A stretch of 64,000 nucleotides of DNA, taken from assembly GCA_015680685.1 (NCBI GenBank), contig MNCI01003890.1:69305-133304 (forward strand), read 5' to 3'. Source of the stretch: Gnetum montanum. Lineage: Eukaryota; Streptophyta; Gnetopsida; Gnetales; Gnetaceae. Both the position numbers and the translations under genes were made by a program. The notes below the pieces were generated by a model. The model did no database searches and was not told where the DNA came from. It worked only from the letters and a program-made list of their open reading frames with translations. Below, piece after piece: positions 11,793 to 23,689 of the stretch. Position 1 is the stretch's first letter; every line of letters begins with the position of its first letter.

Positions 11793-12470
11793 ACATCAAA
11801 GCAAGCCTGGGATACCTTGATGACGTCATACAAAGGTGCAGACATAGTTAAGAAGGTAAGACTCCAAACTTTGAGACATCAATATAAGCTCTTACAAATG
11901 GAGTCTTCCAAAACTATTGCTACTTATATTAGTCATGTTCTTGCTCTGACAAATCAAATGAAAACATATGAAGAGGAATACAAAGAGCAGGCTAAAGTCG
12001 AGAAGATTTTACAATCACTCACTTCCAGATTTGAGCATATCATGGCGGCGATAGAAAAAGCACATGATCTTTGTTCAATGACTATCGAGGAATTATCTGG
12101 CATCCTACAAGCCCGTGAGCAACAAATGAACAAGAAGAAAGTTGAGAAGTCAATTGAGCAAGCCTTTCAAGGTCAAGTCTCCATCAAAGGTGATCAAGGT
12201 GGTGAAACAAGCCAAAAGCATGGTAGTTCTTGTGGTAGAGGATGAGGATGTGAGGGCTACTACACCAGGAATCATGGTGGTCATAATAACAATCATGGAG
12301 TTGGAGGCAATGACCAAGAAAAATCAAATTCTAGTCATCGGCAAAATTCAAGAGGTCGTGGTCATGGATGTGGTAGAGGAAGTTATGACAAATCCAATGT
12401 TGTCTGTTACTCGTCATAAACGTGGCCATTATGCAAATGAGTGTAGATATAAGGATAATACTCAGAGGGC
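11793..12470 (+). pseudogene. gag: Copia Gag (UBN2-type), partial
   Basis: The relic begins inside the gag core (SKQAWDTLMTSYKGAD) and continues through VRLQTLRHQYKLLQM and ISHVLALTNQMKTYEE, typical of the UBN2 family of copia capsid proteins. The frame breaks near 12245 in a Gly/Asn-rich linker. A knuckle remnant, KRGHYANECR, lies at about 12420-12450, with its first Cys pair weakened. The product would have packaged element RNA. It is not intact. Confidence 0.85.
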
Positions 12471-12540
12471 TCAATGTGCACAAGAAGAAGATGATGATGG
12501 CAACCATGCTCTCTTGATGGTCATCATAATAGTGAAGCGC

Positions 12541-13942
12541 CAAACTACTATACATGATTTCTTGACACCAAGTGTACCAATCATATGCGCGGCAAAAAGG
12601 AGTTATTTGTTGTTCTTGATGAGTCCTTTCACACCAAAGTCAAATTTGTTGATGATAGCACTATACCAGTGACGAGAAAAGGACAAATCCTTATCAACTT
12701 GAAGAATGGAGATCATAAATATATTTGTAATGTCTTATATGTGCTAGGTATAAAGAGTAATTTGCTTAGTGTGGATTAGCTCGTAGAAAAGGGGTATGTC
12801 ATGAAGCTTTGTGGCAATCAACTCTCCATTTTTAACAACAAAGGTACACTCATTCTCAAGGCCCCTTTGACAAAGAATCCTATGTTTCAAGTTGATATTT
12901 CTAGTGGTGTTTATAATTGTCTTAATGCCATTATAAATGATGAACCTTGGCTGTGGCACCTTCACTTTAGACATTTAACCTTTTGGAGTTTAAAATTGCT
13001 TGCTAAAGAAAATATGGTGAAAGGTTTGACCAGTATTCACCATCCAGAACAATTGTGTGAAGCTTGCATTCTTGGAAAACATCACAAAGTGCCATTTGTA
13101 GCAAAGCAACGATGTGCAACACAACCACTAAATCTCATTCATTTCGATGTATGTGGCCCAATGAACACCTTGTCAAATGGAAATAATAGGTATTTCCTAA
13201 CTTTTATTGATGATTTTACTTGAAAAATTTAGGTCTATCTTTTGCAAAGGAAGTCTAAAGTTTTTGATTGCTTTAAGAAGTTCAAGGTGCATGTTGAAAG
13301 GGAGAGTGCTTACCTTGTTAAAGTTCTACGAACTGATGGTGGAGGTGAATACACTTCCAATGAATTTAATGAATATTGTGAAGAATAGGGAATAAAGCAT
13401 CAACTAATTTTTCCCTCACCCCACAACACAACGAAGTAGCCAAAAGGAAGAACAAAACTATAATGGACATGGTGAGGAGCATGCTAAAGGTGAAAGGAAT
13501 GCACAATTCATTTTGGGGTGAAGCTGTCTCATGTTTTGTTTACTTGTTAAACAGGTCTCCAACAAGGAATGTGCAAAATATCACCCTTGTAGAAGCATGG
13601 AGTGGTTTTAAGCTGAGCATGAAACATCTTAGAGTGTTTGGTGCTATTGCTTATGCTCAGGGTCTAGCAAAGACAAGAACAAAGCTAGATGATCGAGTAG
13701 AGAAGACTATCTTTATTGGCTACAAGCGCAGGAGATACAAGCTATTCAATCCTATAACAAAGAAGGTGATTATCAACCAAGATGTGACCTTTGCCAAAGA
13801 AGAGGCTTGGAATGGGATGTCGATTCACACAAAGACTCCTAGAAGCAATAAATCTGTATCCTTGAAGAGGAAGCTACAGTTCCTACCACAAATGAAGCTA
13901 CATCAAGCTTTGCTTAAGAAAGTTCCACTCCACAAGCTCTAG
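12541..13942 (+). pseudogene. pol: Copia protease and integrase, degenerate
   Basis: The protease site reads FLDTKCTNHM near 12560, where DTGA or DSGA is expected, so the glycine is lost. The GAG-pre-integrase zinc region follows (WLWHLHFRHL, then CEACILGKHH) near 12950-13085. In the integrase core the first Asp is in HFDVCGP (about 13143) and the second in LRTDGGGEY (about 13330). The third motif reads TPQHNEVAKRKN, where VAERKN is usual, so the catalytic Glu appears to be Lys. Stops at 12778, 13221 and 13386 break the frame. The C-terminal part (13463-13942) includes VFGAIAYAQ. Confidence 0.88.
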
Positions 13943-14040
13943 TAGAATCCAGAAGGCTAAGGCGATAGCACCAACAATTAGTACGCCTACAAGACTATGA
14001 GGTAACTCTTGATGATGAAGTTGATAATGATGGAGAATGA

Positions 14041-15606
14041 CACTTTGCCTTCTTTGCAGATAGTGAACCTGTGACATTCCAGGAGGTAAGTCAAGATCCT
14101 AAATGGGTGAATGCCATGAATGAGGAGATCAAGGCAATTGAAAGAAACAATACATGGGAACTCACTGACATCTCACGCGGTCACAAAGCAATTGATGTAA
14201 AGTGGGTTTTTAAGGAAAAAGTGAAGTCAAATGGTGAGGTGGAGAGATACAAAGCAAGATTGATGGAAAATGGATTTGAGCAAAGGCTTGGCTATGACTA
14301 CCAAGAGGTTTTCTCTCCTGTTGCTCGAATTGAAATAATTAGACTTCTTATTGCATTAGTTGCCCAGAAGAAGTGGAAAATCCATCAAATGAATGTGTTT
14401 TTAGCATTTCTAAATGGCCCACTTGAAGAGGAGGTTTTTGTTAAGCAACCACTTAGATTCATGAAGTAGGGATGTGAAGATATGGTGTACAGATTGAAGA
14501 AACAATTGTATGGTCTCAAACAAGCACCATGAGCATGGAAGAGGTGCATTGACTCTTTCTTCCACAAGGCTGGCTTCAAAAGTGTCTATATGAACATGCT
14601 TTATATGTGAAGACTAATGATTCTGGTGATATATTATTGCTGTGTCTTTATGTTGATGATCTAATATTCACAAGCAATAATCTCAGAATGATTGAAGATT
14701 TCAAGAAGTCCATGATGCATGAGCTCGAAGTGACAAATCTTGGTCTCATGTCATATTTCCTTGGCATTGAAGTAGTTTAGAGAGAAGATGGGATTTTTAT
14801 TTATCAAAAGAGGTATGCTACTAAACTCTTGAAGAAGTTTCATATGCAAGATTGTAATCCTCTGAGAACTCCTGTGAAGGTTGGCACAAAATTGTCAAAG
14901 AATTGAGAAGGAACACTTGTTGATTCAACTTATTTCAAGAAAATTGTTGGGAGTTTGAGATGCCTCACATGCACAATGCTTGACATCTCTTATGGTGTTG
15001 GTTTAATTAGTAGGTTTTTGGAATCTCCTTGTCAACCTCATATGTAGGTGGCCAAAAGAATCCTATGGTACCTAAAGGGTACCTATGATCATGGTTTATT
15101 CTATTTCTCATTTCATAATTGTGCTCTTATAGGGTATTCCGATAGTGATTGGGATGGAGATTTAGATGACTGAAAAAGCACTTCTGGTTATATTTTTAAT
15201 TTTGGTGCTATAGCTTGTTCATGGTCATAAAAAAAAGCAACCCATAGTTGCACTTTCAAATTGTGAGGTAGAATATGTTGCTGTAGCTTCCAGTGCATGT
15301 CAAGCAATATGGTTTGGCAATGTGATGAGCCAAATCCATGCTCCAGTCAAGAGGCCAATGAATATTTTTGTTGATAATATTTCTATAATTGACTTGGCAA
15401 AGAATCCCATCACACATGGAAGAAGTAAACACATTGACATACGCTATCATTTTCTAAGAGATCAAGTTGGAAAGAAAGTAATTAAGTTGGTGTATTGCAA
15501 GTTTGAAGACCAAGTGGCAGACATTCTCACCAAATTGTTGAAGTATGATACCTTTGTCAAATTAAAGTGTATGCTTGGAATGATGGTTTTTCCAAATCAG
15601 GATTAA
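14041..15606 (+). pseudogene. pol: Copia reverse transcriptase and RNase H, degenerate
   Basis: RT starts at the typical WVNAMNEEIKAIERNNTWEL and KWVFKEKVKSNGEVERYKAR. The catalytic box YVDD is intact at 14649-14660 but out of frame with the start. LKKQLYGLKQAP ends in a stop where a Trp codon is normal. RNase H is recognisable at SDSDWDGD (about 15140) and in a final stretch with VDNISIIDLAKNP and HIDIRYHFLRD (15322-15606). At least ten stops are present. Confidence 0.88.
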
Positions 15607-15613
15607 GGGGGGA
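15605..15613 (+). promoter_or_regulatory. Polypurine tract of the copia element
   Basis: AAGGGGGGA lies just after the RNase H frame and immediately before the 3' LTR. This is the expected position for plus-strand DNA priming. Confidence 0.75.
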
Positions 15614-15960
15614 TTTTAGTTATTAATCCTGCTTTTGTTACAAGAATTAGTTTAAGTTATGGTTGAGTTTGTTAGTAATTCTAACCTCTAGGTTCAATTA
15701 GAAAAGAATGAGAGTTAATCCTATTTCTGTTACAAGAATTAGTTTAAGTTTAATGGGTTATCATGATGTAATTCTAACCTCTAGGTTCAATTAGAAAAAG
15801 AATGGGAGTTTGGTGGACTTAGCCTATTATAAATAGGCCATTTGATAGTAGCTTTGATGTACCACATTGGAATAAAATATTTTGGTTTCTGCTCTGTTCT
15901 TACGCCTATTATTTTGTTTTGTGTTAATTTCTTATTAGATTGGTTATGATGTTATGAGGT
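15614..15960 (+). repeat. Copia 3' LTR with internal 92-bp duplication
   Basis: The LTR starts TTTTAGTTATTAATCC, probably a decayed TGTTAG. A block beginning TTAATCCT, with GTTACAAGAATTAGTTTAAG and CTAACCTCTAGGTTCAATTAG, occurs at 15623 and again at 15715, a 92-bp period. A TATA box (TATAAATAGG) lies near 15828. The 3' boundary is not certain. Confidence 0.65.
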
Positions 15961-17056
15961 TTGAATGGTAATAGGATTGGATGTTCCATTTGTCCTTGAG
16001 TATTAATTGATGAAGAAGAATTCATAGGCAACTTTTTAGAATGAAAATCAAAAATAAAATAATTATAATAAGTTTATATAATAAAAATATAATACAGTTT
16101 TTCCTTTTTCCATTCTTGACCCTATGCATTCTAGTTTCTTCTGATTTTTTCTTTTCTTCTTTTCTTAAATCTAGAAGAAATCTAAAAATCCAAAGAATGT
16201 AGTTTATAAAGGCATCTCCAAAGGCTAGCTCTTAGTTACCCTCACTACTAAAGGGACACACCAACAACTATTGAAATAACCTTACTATTATCATCAAATT
16301 ATCCTCATGACCTCAAACAAGCCACTTATAGCCAAGTCTTACCAATAGCCTCACTACTAACATCATCAATAGTTAACGCACATGCATCATTGAAAGGATA
16401 GGTTTTGATTATGCCTCATCACACACCACTAGACTTAGCTACTTGGTGTCATGATCTCAACTAATTTTGTTGCTTCATATGAACTTACTAATCAAAATCT
16501 AAGGTAGGAAATCCATCTAAACCTTTGTTCATGTGGGGTGGATCCCACTAGACAACATTGTACTACTGCATCTATATGGGGGTATCTAAAAGATTTGCAA
16601 CTTCCATTACTATCTGAGAATTGATGATATAAATATTATTATTTTATTTCCAAAATAGAAAATATCCATGATAACGAAAGTTCTATAAAATTCTTACAAA
16701 ATCTTGTTTTTATTAAGAACTAGTCCAAAATAATCATAAAATATTTAAGAAGCAAGTTGGCAAAGCTTCCACAATTTCAAAAATTCACTAAAAGAGAAAA
16801 AATGATTTGGACATAATTAAAATACTAACTTCCATATAAGAATAAGCCCAAACTAATAAAATTTGATGGAATCTTGGCTTAATAATCAAAATCGTGAAAG
16901 AATAACAAAAACCAAAAAGTAAAGAAAGTGTACAAAATTCACGACAAAATAGAAGTCACATCAAAGGAAATTAAAATAAGCTTTCTTACCATGTTGGCAG
17001 GATTTCAGAATATTCTTATTTTTTTTCTTTCTTGCTAAGATGCCCAAAATCATATT
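15961..17056. other. AT-rich spacer between copia and element A
   Basis: No coding frame, LTR end or repeat array is supported here. It contains runs such as ATAATAAAAATATAATACAG near 16078. It may be the pre-insertion DNA into which element A went, but no target duplication around A can be shown because A shares its right LTR with A'. Confidence 0.4.
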
Positions 17057-17894
17057 TGATGAATCATTGTTTTGTGTTGGCCACGATGTTGGGTATGCGA
17101 TGTTAGGGCCTGGATTCGACGTCAAATATCCAACATCGAGGTATATTCCCAAGTCTATAAATACCACGCCTGGGCTCCTGTTTTGAGTCAATTTTTTAAA
17201 GAATTTTTTTATCATTCTTAGTGAGAGTAGCAAAGCTATTGCAGTTTATTTTTCTCAAAGTTAGAATATTTTCTGAGTGCCCACAAAAGGAGTCTTAAGT
17301 GTGTACGGTTCTTTGTTCGAACACTAATGTACCTTAGCGCAGCAATGTGATGGGAATAAAATGAACTCTTTTAACAATCCTTGCAGCACTAAGGATAGCT
17401 TAATATTTTCTTTATTGCATTTTATTTTCTTTCTCTTTATTTTAATGCATTTCAATTAAGCAATTTATTTCTAGTAGTTAATGAACATGAGCATGACCAC
17501 TTCGAGCATTCATATAGTACTTGGTAACCCAACAATGCTTAACGTTTGGTAGCCTAGCAGTGCTGTATGTGTTTAGGAAAGTGGGGTAGTTACTTATGTT
17601 AGGCTAGCTAAGAAATAGACATTAGTTTCAATATACTCTACCCTTTATTCTTGTTGTGGATGATTACATCCATAAATATAAAATGACAAAAATTCATATA
17701 CCTCAATTACACTTAAACCATATCCTTGAGCCTTACAAGTGTAGTTGGGAAGACAATGAACATTTTTAACACCATTTCATTTCCTAGAGGAACTAGTTTA
17801 TGATATAACAATAGGTCCACAGAATTTGATAGGATCGCACGTAATACCTTAGTGATTCATATGGTTGGGCATAGGGGTACCTCACCACTCATCA
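17057..17894 (+). repeat. 5' LTR of element A (U3 type ii)
   Basis: This 838-bp LTR starts TGATGAATCATTGTTTTG and ends CACCACTCATCA. The TATA box is TCTATAAATA at 17154-17163. Upstream lies an inverted pair, CGATGTTGG with CCAACATCG. The downstream half contains TTGGTAACCCAACAATGCTT and a second similar copy, and ends with GGGTACCTCACCACTCATCA, as in all family LTRs. It matches 52011-52832 along its length. Confidence 0.9.
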
Positions 17895-17895
17895 T

Positions 17896-17913
17896 TGGCA
17901 TTGTTGCCAGGGA
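17896..17913 (+). promoter_or_regulatory. Primer binding site of element A, tRNA-Asp type
   Basis: TGGCATTGTTGCCAGGGA differs from the tRNA-Asp complement TGGCGCCGTTGCCGGGGA at four positions, all of them transitions. It sits one base after the LTR. Confidence 0.85.
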
Positions 17914-18054
17914 CCTTTTTGTTATTTTGTGTGCTATCTAGGATCTAGTGAATGTAGTAAAATCATTGGAACAAACCTGAGAGTCATATCTTGTGCTACA
18001 ATTACTACATCAAATTTTTAGAGCACACTGTAATTTTTGTTTCGCTAATTGATA

Positions 18055-19920
18055 ATGTATTCTTCTCACAGGAGCACTTCTTCGCCAAAGCCTGATAACA
18101 CTTGTCCATCAAAGCCTTAATAGTACCAAATTACATATACTCATCCTGATGAGTATGTGCTAAACTTTACCTTCATCTTACACTAGGATGAACAATTGTG
18201 ATGGCATGACATGGAGGGCAACATTGTGTTGCCGCCCGATTGTGTTGCTTCTACAATGCTTTATAAAATGCTTGCATGATGTGGTCTTCAAGACCACCAT
18301 GGGCAATATATTGTGAAAGATGTCAATGCTAGAGGTTATCAGCCCACCGAAGCACAACGCCTATGAGATCGGTAGCTAGAGCAGCACTATGAACTTTTGA
18401 AGGGAAAAGGACTTAACGATTTTCCATTCCTATTGTACCAACAAGCTAGTGGGGATCTTCCACTCAATGAAGCTCCTCTCTCTAACTTCGATGATGAAGG
18501 TCAAAACCAGAATCTACACTCCATAATTCACAATCCTAATTCTAGTAATAAGGGATTCAATAATAAAGCAGGATCCAGAGAGGCAAGTCAAGATAGGGAT
18601 GCAGGCAAGAAGTACGATTGTGATCATGGTCGTGATCACCGAAGAGGTAGTAGCAAGCACTGTGATGATGCTGGTTCTTCTTCCTCTTCCCCTTCATCAT
18701 CATCTTCTTCTTCTAGCTTTGATCATGACTACAGAAGGTGAGATTGTGATGGAGGTGATCGAAATGCGTGCAATGACCGATAGTACAAAAATAACCAAAG
18801 GGACCATTGAGATAGGCAAGATCAAGGACGTAGACGTTCAAAAGAAGAACATCACCATAAATGAAGGGGTAGTAGAGGGCATCATAGGCACCATGATCAA
18901 GGCCTCGATAAGCCTCTATTTGCTACCTGAAGTATGCTTAACATCACAGAGGCAGTCAGAATTCCAACAAGGCATGTGAAAGATAGTTAGATCAAATGGT
19001 TAGACATGAACAATATTCCTCGATTGAAGAAGGATATAACTCTGATCTACAGAATCATCTTCAAGATTTTCAAGATGCATGTTCCTTGCAAAACATAGAG
19101 AACAAATGGTAGGAACTCAAGTTATTTCCTAGGATACTCATCAAAGAAGTAGAGAACTGGTACCGGTCCTTAGAACCAAAATTTATCAGATGATGAAGTA
19201 CCATGCTTGAGATGTCCAATAATAAGTATCAAACATACTCTAGGGTGTCCAACTTAAGAAATCAAATTCAAGGGTGAAAACAAGGAGCACACAAACCCTT
19301 AGATGCTGCCATTGGCCAATACTATGCCTTGATGCATAAATGCCCTGGCCATAGTTATTCGCAATTGGCTCAAGTCCACCACACTGTACACAGGCTTCGT
19401 AATGAAACTAGGAAAACCCTTAGTGTCTATGCCTAAGGGTGATTGCTAGAACTAATTGCCCATTAGGTACAAAGGTTAATAGAGCAAGTCGCCAAAGAGG
19501 AGGGCTAACTTAGAAAAAGAGAAAGTGCAGAGAAGTACAACCATGATCCTTCCATCTGTAAGCAGGAGGTTTGATTCTGTGATAGCGAGGATGAATTTTT
19601 ATTTGATGAGGGGATGTTAAAAAAGTCTTTCCACTTCAACAATTCCAATATGAACTTACGACCAAGGTTGATTAGTTAAGAGACTTCATGGATAGCAGAT
19701 TTCAAGTTATCCTCAAAATTGCTGAAGAGTCCTGAGAACAAGGTAGTAATCGTGAATGCAGGAGGCACAAAGAAGCTAAATGTGCATATTACAAAGGTAA
19801 GGGCAAAAATTGCTACAATAGAAGAGGTTGCAGATAGTGAATCAGATAATGATGGTGGATGTGATGTTTGCCAATATGAACATCCCAAGGGATGTTGCCC
19901 CGTTGTGTCATATCTTTAGG
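18055..19920 (+). pseudogene. gag: Gag of element A, degenerate
   Basis: ATG at 18055 aligns with the gag start of elements A' (52990) and C (59599). The N-terminal part includes YTHPDEYVLNFTFILH and LKGKGLNDFPFL, then an Asp/His/Ser-rich linker ending in a long serine run near 18680-18715. The capsid core (about 19000-19500) has lost its frame. The knuckle CDVCQYEHPKGCC at 19858-19898 keeps all metal-binding positions. Numerous stops are present. Confidence 0.8.
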
Positions 19921-20690
19921 AGTCTAGGATGTATGCCTTACATCCATGACTTACACAAAGGCAAATATCTAGAAGGTCACCTTATCCTCAAGGTAACCTC
20001 TGGTAGTTCCACCAACAACAACTATATTATCCAAGCAAAGCTCCAATGCAACTATACGAATAGTACCAACAATGGCAGCAACTACAATCATGGGCACTTG
20101 CACCACCAAGGTAACAATACCCTTACCGACAACCTCATCCCTATGGTTCCCACATTCAGAAACTCATGTCTTCAAGTGACTCTTCTAGTCACGTTTCTAA
20201 TATTTAGCCTTACTACCAACCTTCGGATTACTATCGAACTCCTTCTCCACATGAAAGAAGGAATGCTACCTCCTATCCTTATCCACCTCCTGTCCCTGCA
20301 CACACTCCTCCTATAGTTGCATAGTTACCACCTACTCCACTAATGCAGGGTGAACTACCCACTCAACCATAACAATGTAATGCTACGAGGGCTATTAATT
20401 TGCAACCCAATCATTAATTGGAGGGGTTGAATGCTAGATCAAAGGAAAGACCTTTCTTTTGACCTCGTACTCCACCTAAGCCTTCACCTATACCTGCGGT
20501 TGACAACCCTACACCTACTTTTTCAGCCATATCAAATTCTTTCAAGCCTTCTTCAAACCAAACTCTACTAAGGATCCATACTGTAATGCTTACTCACATT
20601 ATGTTTGATTGGATCTGTGTAGGAAACCTTCCTAGGAAATTAGCCAATCTTGGAAGTCCCTTGATGTTTATTTACATATTGTTGAAAACG
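19921..20690 (+). pseudogene. gag: Gag C-terminal tail of element A
   Basis: This is the Asn/Gln/Tyr- and Pro-rich region between the zinc knuckle and the protease. It aligns in order with 54860-55600 of A' and 61520-62130 of C (for example a shared ATGCAGGGTGAACTACC-type stretch near 20343 and 55275). No catalytic motif is visible. The frame is broken. Confidence 0.55.
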
Positions 20691-21140
20691 AACCATGCAA
20701 GGCTCTTCTAGATTCATGTTCTGGTGTTAATTTAGTTCTCATGAGATGTACACTTCTTGGAACCTGCCTCCTCTCAAGAGGAGCAACATCAGATTAGAAT
20801 TGGTAGACCAATCCATCACTATTCCATTGGGATTGGTAGAAGACATTGTGATCACTATTTGTGGGTGGTCTTATCCTATCAACTTCCTAGTAATCAAAGT
20901 GGAGAACTACAAAGGGAACTTCCCAATCATCATGGGAAGAGCATGGCTAAGCATCATAGATGCAAGAATGGGCATCAGAGATTTTTCCCTAAAAATATTT
21001 AAAAAAATGCATTTGGAAAGATTGAGAAGAAATGAGTTCCATGCATCGTGTACAACGATAGCAAGTGTAATTGTGTGTAGAAACTTTGGGCCATCAAGCA
21101 AGCATCCATCTCTGCATGCAAGCAGTGTGTGCTAAAAGTA
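20690..21140 (+). pseudogene. pro: Retropepsin-like protease of element A
   Basis: The active-site region reads LLDSCSGVNLV (about 20707-20740), so the usual DSG or DTG is DSC here. A frameshift near 20740 leads to the frame YTSWNLPPLKRSNIRLEL, then ITIPLGLVEDIV, and the flap/strand motif FPIIMGRAWL near 20926. Copies in A' (about 55630) and C (about 62260) align throughout. In all three, the position of the essential glycine is Ser or Cys. Confidence 0.75.
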
Positions 21141-21368
21141 GAAATTCAAAGGTGTCTATACAACACAAAATAAGAGGGCACCTGGTGGTTGACCACTAAT
21201 TCAGAATGCAGCACACTTTACATGGAACCAGCTGAGAGCTTGACATGTGAATATGTCACAAGCATGGATAAATTTGAGCAAGTTCATCACCAACTCTTTG
21301 ATGATACAAATGATGATACCTACTGGGAGAGTTGGAAATTCTTGAGGACTTTAAGCAACAACCCCTCG

Positions 21369-23034
21369 AACTAAAAATGTTACTAGTTGGAATGAAATAT
21401 GTGTTTTTGAAAAATAAGAAGCCAGTTATCATCAATGTAAGACTTTCTCCAGAACAAAAATAGATGTTGTTGAAGATAGTTGAAAGATGGTCAGTTTCTT
21501 TTGCTTAGTCATATCCTAAACTCATAGGGATTGATCTTAGGATATGTTAGCATTGCATTTACATTGACCTGGCCATGAAGCCAAAACGATAGCACAAAGG
21601 CGATTGAACCCCAAATTAAAATAAATCATTAAGGAGGAAATTGAGCAACTCCTCAAGGCGGGGTTCATCTATCCCATTGTAGATAGCGAGTGGGTTAGTC
21701 CACTCATAATTATGCCAAAGAAAGATGGCAAGTGCTAGGTTTGCATTGATTTTAGGTTGCAGAATATGACAACGTTCAAGGATCATTTTCCATTATCATT
21801 TGTTGACCAAGTGCTCAACATAATATTAGGGCATTTCTACTACAGTTTCCTAGATGGATATAGTGGCTATAATCAAATTACACTAGAGGACCAAGCAAAG
21901 AAAATGTTCACAAGTCCTTAGGGGACTTTTGCATATCGTAAGATGTCGTTTGCCTTGTGCAATGCTCCTGCCACATTTCAACACCTGGTCCTGAGCATCT
22001 TTCAACAGTAGATTGGTAGTGGTGTAGAAGTCTTCATGGATTACTTCTCCACCTATAGAGCTACATTTGAGCAAGCCCTGGACCAACTTGAGCAAGTGCT
22101 AAAACAATGTGTCAAAACTAACTTGCGGCTCACTTGGCAGAAAAGTCACCTCATGGTTTAGGAGGGCATTGTATTGGGGCACAAAATATCATAAGCAAGA
22201 ATTGAGATGGACCCGAAAAAAATAAGGATCATCCAAGGAATAACCCACTAGCCAAAAATAGTTAAAGATGTTTAGTTATTCCTTGGACATATTAGCTACT
22301 ACTAATGATTCATAGTTGAAATGTTATGAGTTGGAATGAAATACGTGTTTTTGAAAAATAAGAAGGTAGTTATCATCAATGCAAGAATTTCTCTAGAACA
22401 AAAATAGATGTTGTTGAAGATAGTTGAAAGATGGTCAGTTTCTTTTGCTTAGTCATATCCTAAACTCATAGGTTGCAGAATATGACAACATTCAAGGTCA
22501 TTTTCCATTGTCATTTGTTGACCAAGTGCTCAACATAATATTAGGGCATTTCTACTACAGTTTCCTAGATGGATATAGTGGCTATAACCAAATTTAAATT
22601 ACACTAAAGGACTTAGCAAAGACAACATTCACAAGTCCCTAGGAGACTTTTGCATATCGAAAGATGCCATTTTCCCTGTGCAATGCTCCTGCCACATTTC
22701 AACACCTGGTCTTGAGCATCTTTCAACAGGTAGATCGGTAGTGGTGTAGAAGTCTTCATGGTGACTTCTCCACCTATAGAGCTACATTTGAGCAAACCTT
22801 GGACAAACATGAGCAAGTGCTAAAACAATGTGTCAAAACTAACAGGTAGCTCAATTGGCAGAAAAGTCACCTCATGGTCCAGGAGGGCTTTGTACTGGGG
22901 CACAAAATATCACAAGCAAGAATTGAGATGGACCAAAAAAAAAGGATCATCCAAGGAATAATCCACTAGCTAGAAACAGTTAAAGATGTTCAGTCATTCC
23001 TTGGATATATTAGCTACTACCAATAATTCATAGA
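21369..23034 (+). pseudogene. pol: Reverse transcriptase of element A, tandemly duplicated
   Basis: The first RT copy (21369-22315) runs from the pre-RT segment through DGYSGYNQITL and FALCNAPATFQHLVL to a mutated catalytic box, FMDY (22032-22043, expected FMDD), and ends near FLGHISYY. At 22316 the pre-RT segment starts again (MKYVFLKNKK) and a second RT copy follows to 23034. The second copy lacks about 225 bp present in the first (about 21529-21755), with TAGG at both edges of the missing piece. Both copies carry many stops. The undivided version is in A'. Confidence 0.8.
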
Positions 23035-23560
23035 TAACTTCTCTAAGATTGCAAAACCATTGGTTGAGCTAACAAAGAAAGATGCTTCTTTTGTCTGGAC
23101 CTTAAAATGTGAAAAAGCGTTCCAGCAACTAAAAGAAAAGCTTGTGGAAACTCCAATTCTATAAGTACTTGACTAGTCCAGACTATTTCATATCATGACA
23201 AATGCATTGAATTAGGCTTTGGGATTTATGCTGATGCAGTTAGATGACAACAAACATCCATACTACATCCACTATGCCAGCTAAAGCATTGTGGGGGCAA
23301 AATTGAACTACACCACTATAGAAAATGAATTGATGGTGGTGGTGTTTGCTCTTGAGAAGTTCAAGCACTATGTGCTTGGATACAAGGTATTTATGCACAT
23401 AGACGATAGTGTCATCCGCTTCCTAATGAACAAGCTAACGGCGAATCCCTGTGTCGTTGGTGATCTTGTAGGAGTTTGATCTTACAATGGTGGATCGAAA
23501 GGGCATTAAGAATGTGGTCGCTGATCGCTTGTCTTGGTTGCGATGTGATGACAAAGAGGA
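23035..23560 (+). pseudogene. pol: RNase H of element A
   Basis: After the duplicated RT, the connection domain ([11 protein letters not shown]) leads to RNase H motifs LNYTTIENELMVVVFALEKF and KVFMHIDDSVIRFLMNK (THTDHNAIHFLMNK in A'). A frameshift near 23450 is followed by VDRKGIKNVVADRLSWLR, the usual end of the domain. Not intact. Confidence 0.78.
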
Positions 23561-23689
23561 AGAAAGCCCATTATCTGACATATTTTCTGATGAACTCCTC
23601 TTTGCTAGAGTAATAATTGAACAAATGCCCAATGAACCAAAATGGTATGATAACATTCTCATATATCTTCTCACTCAAGAGATGCCACA

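Larger units (their letters stand above)
11793..15960 (+). mobile_element. Ty1/copia LTR retrotransposon, 5' end lost in gap
   Basis: The domain order is gag, protease, integrase, RT, RNase H, then a polypurine tract and 3' LTR. This is the copia order, with integrase before RT. Every domain carries stops or shifts, and catalytic positions in protease and integrase are changed. It is inactive. The right edge of the LTR is uncertain because its terminal CA and target duplication could not be fixed. Confidence 0.9.

Noticed and set aside
11041-12245. Long open frames on both strands spanning the N run
   Set aside because: They are produced by translating N as unknown residues. Only the part right of 11793 on the plus strand has real content (copia Gag).
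17052-17056. ATATT as a target duplication for element A
   Set aside because: The sequence after the right LTR (52833) is a primer site, TTGGT, because A is joined to A'. No duplication can be tested.
21883-22816. Two similar minus-strand frames (21883-22095 and 22613-22816)
   Set aside because: They are reverse-strand shadows of the duplicated RT. Their similarity comes from the duplication.
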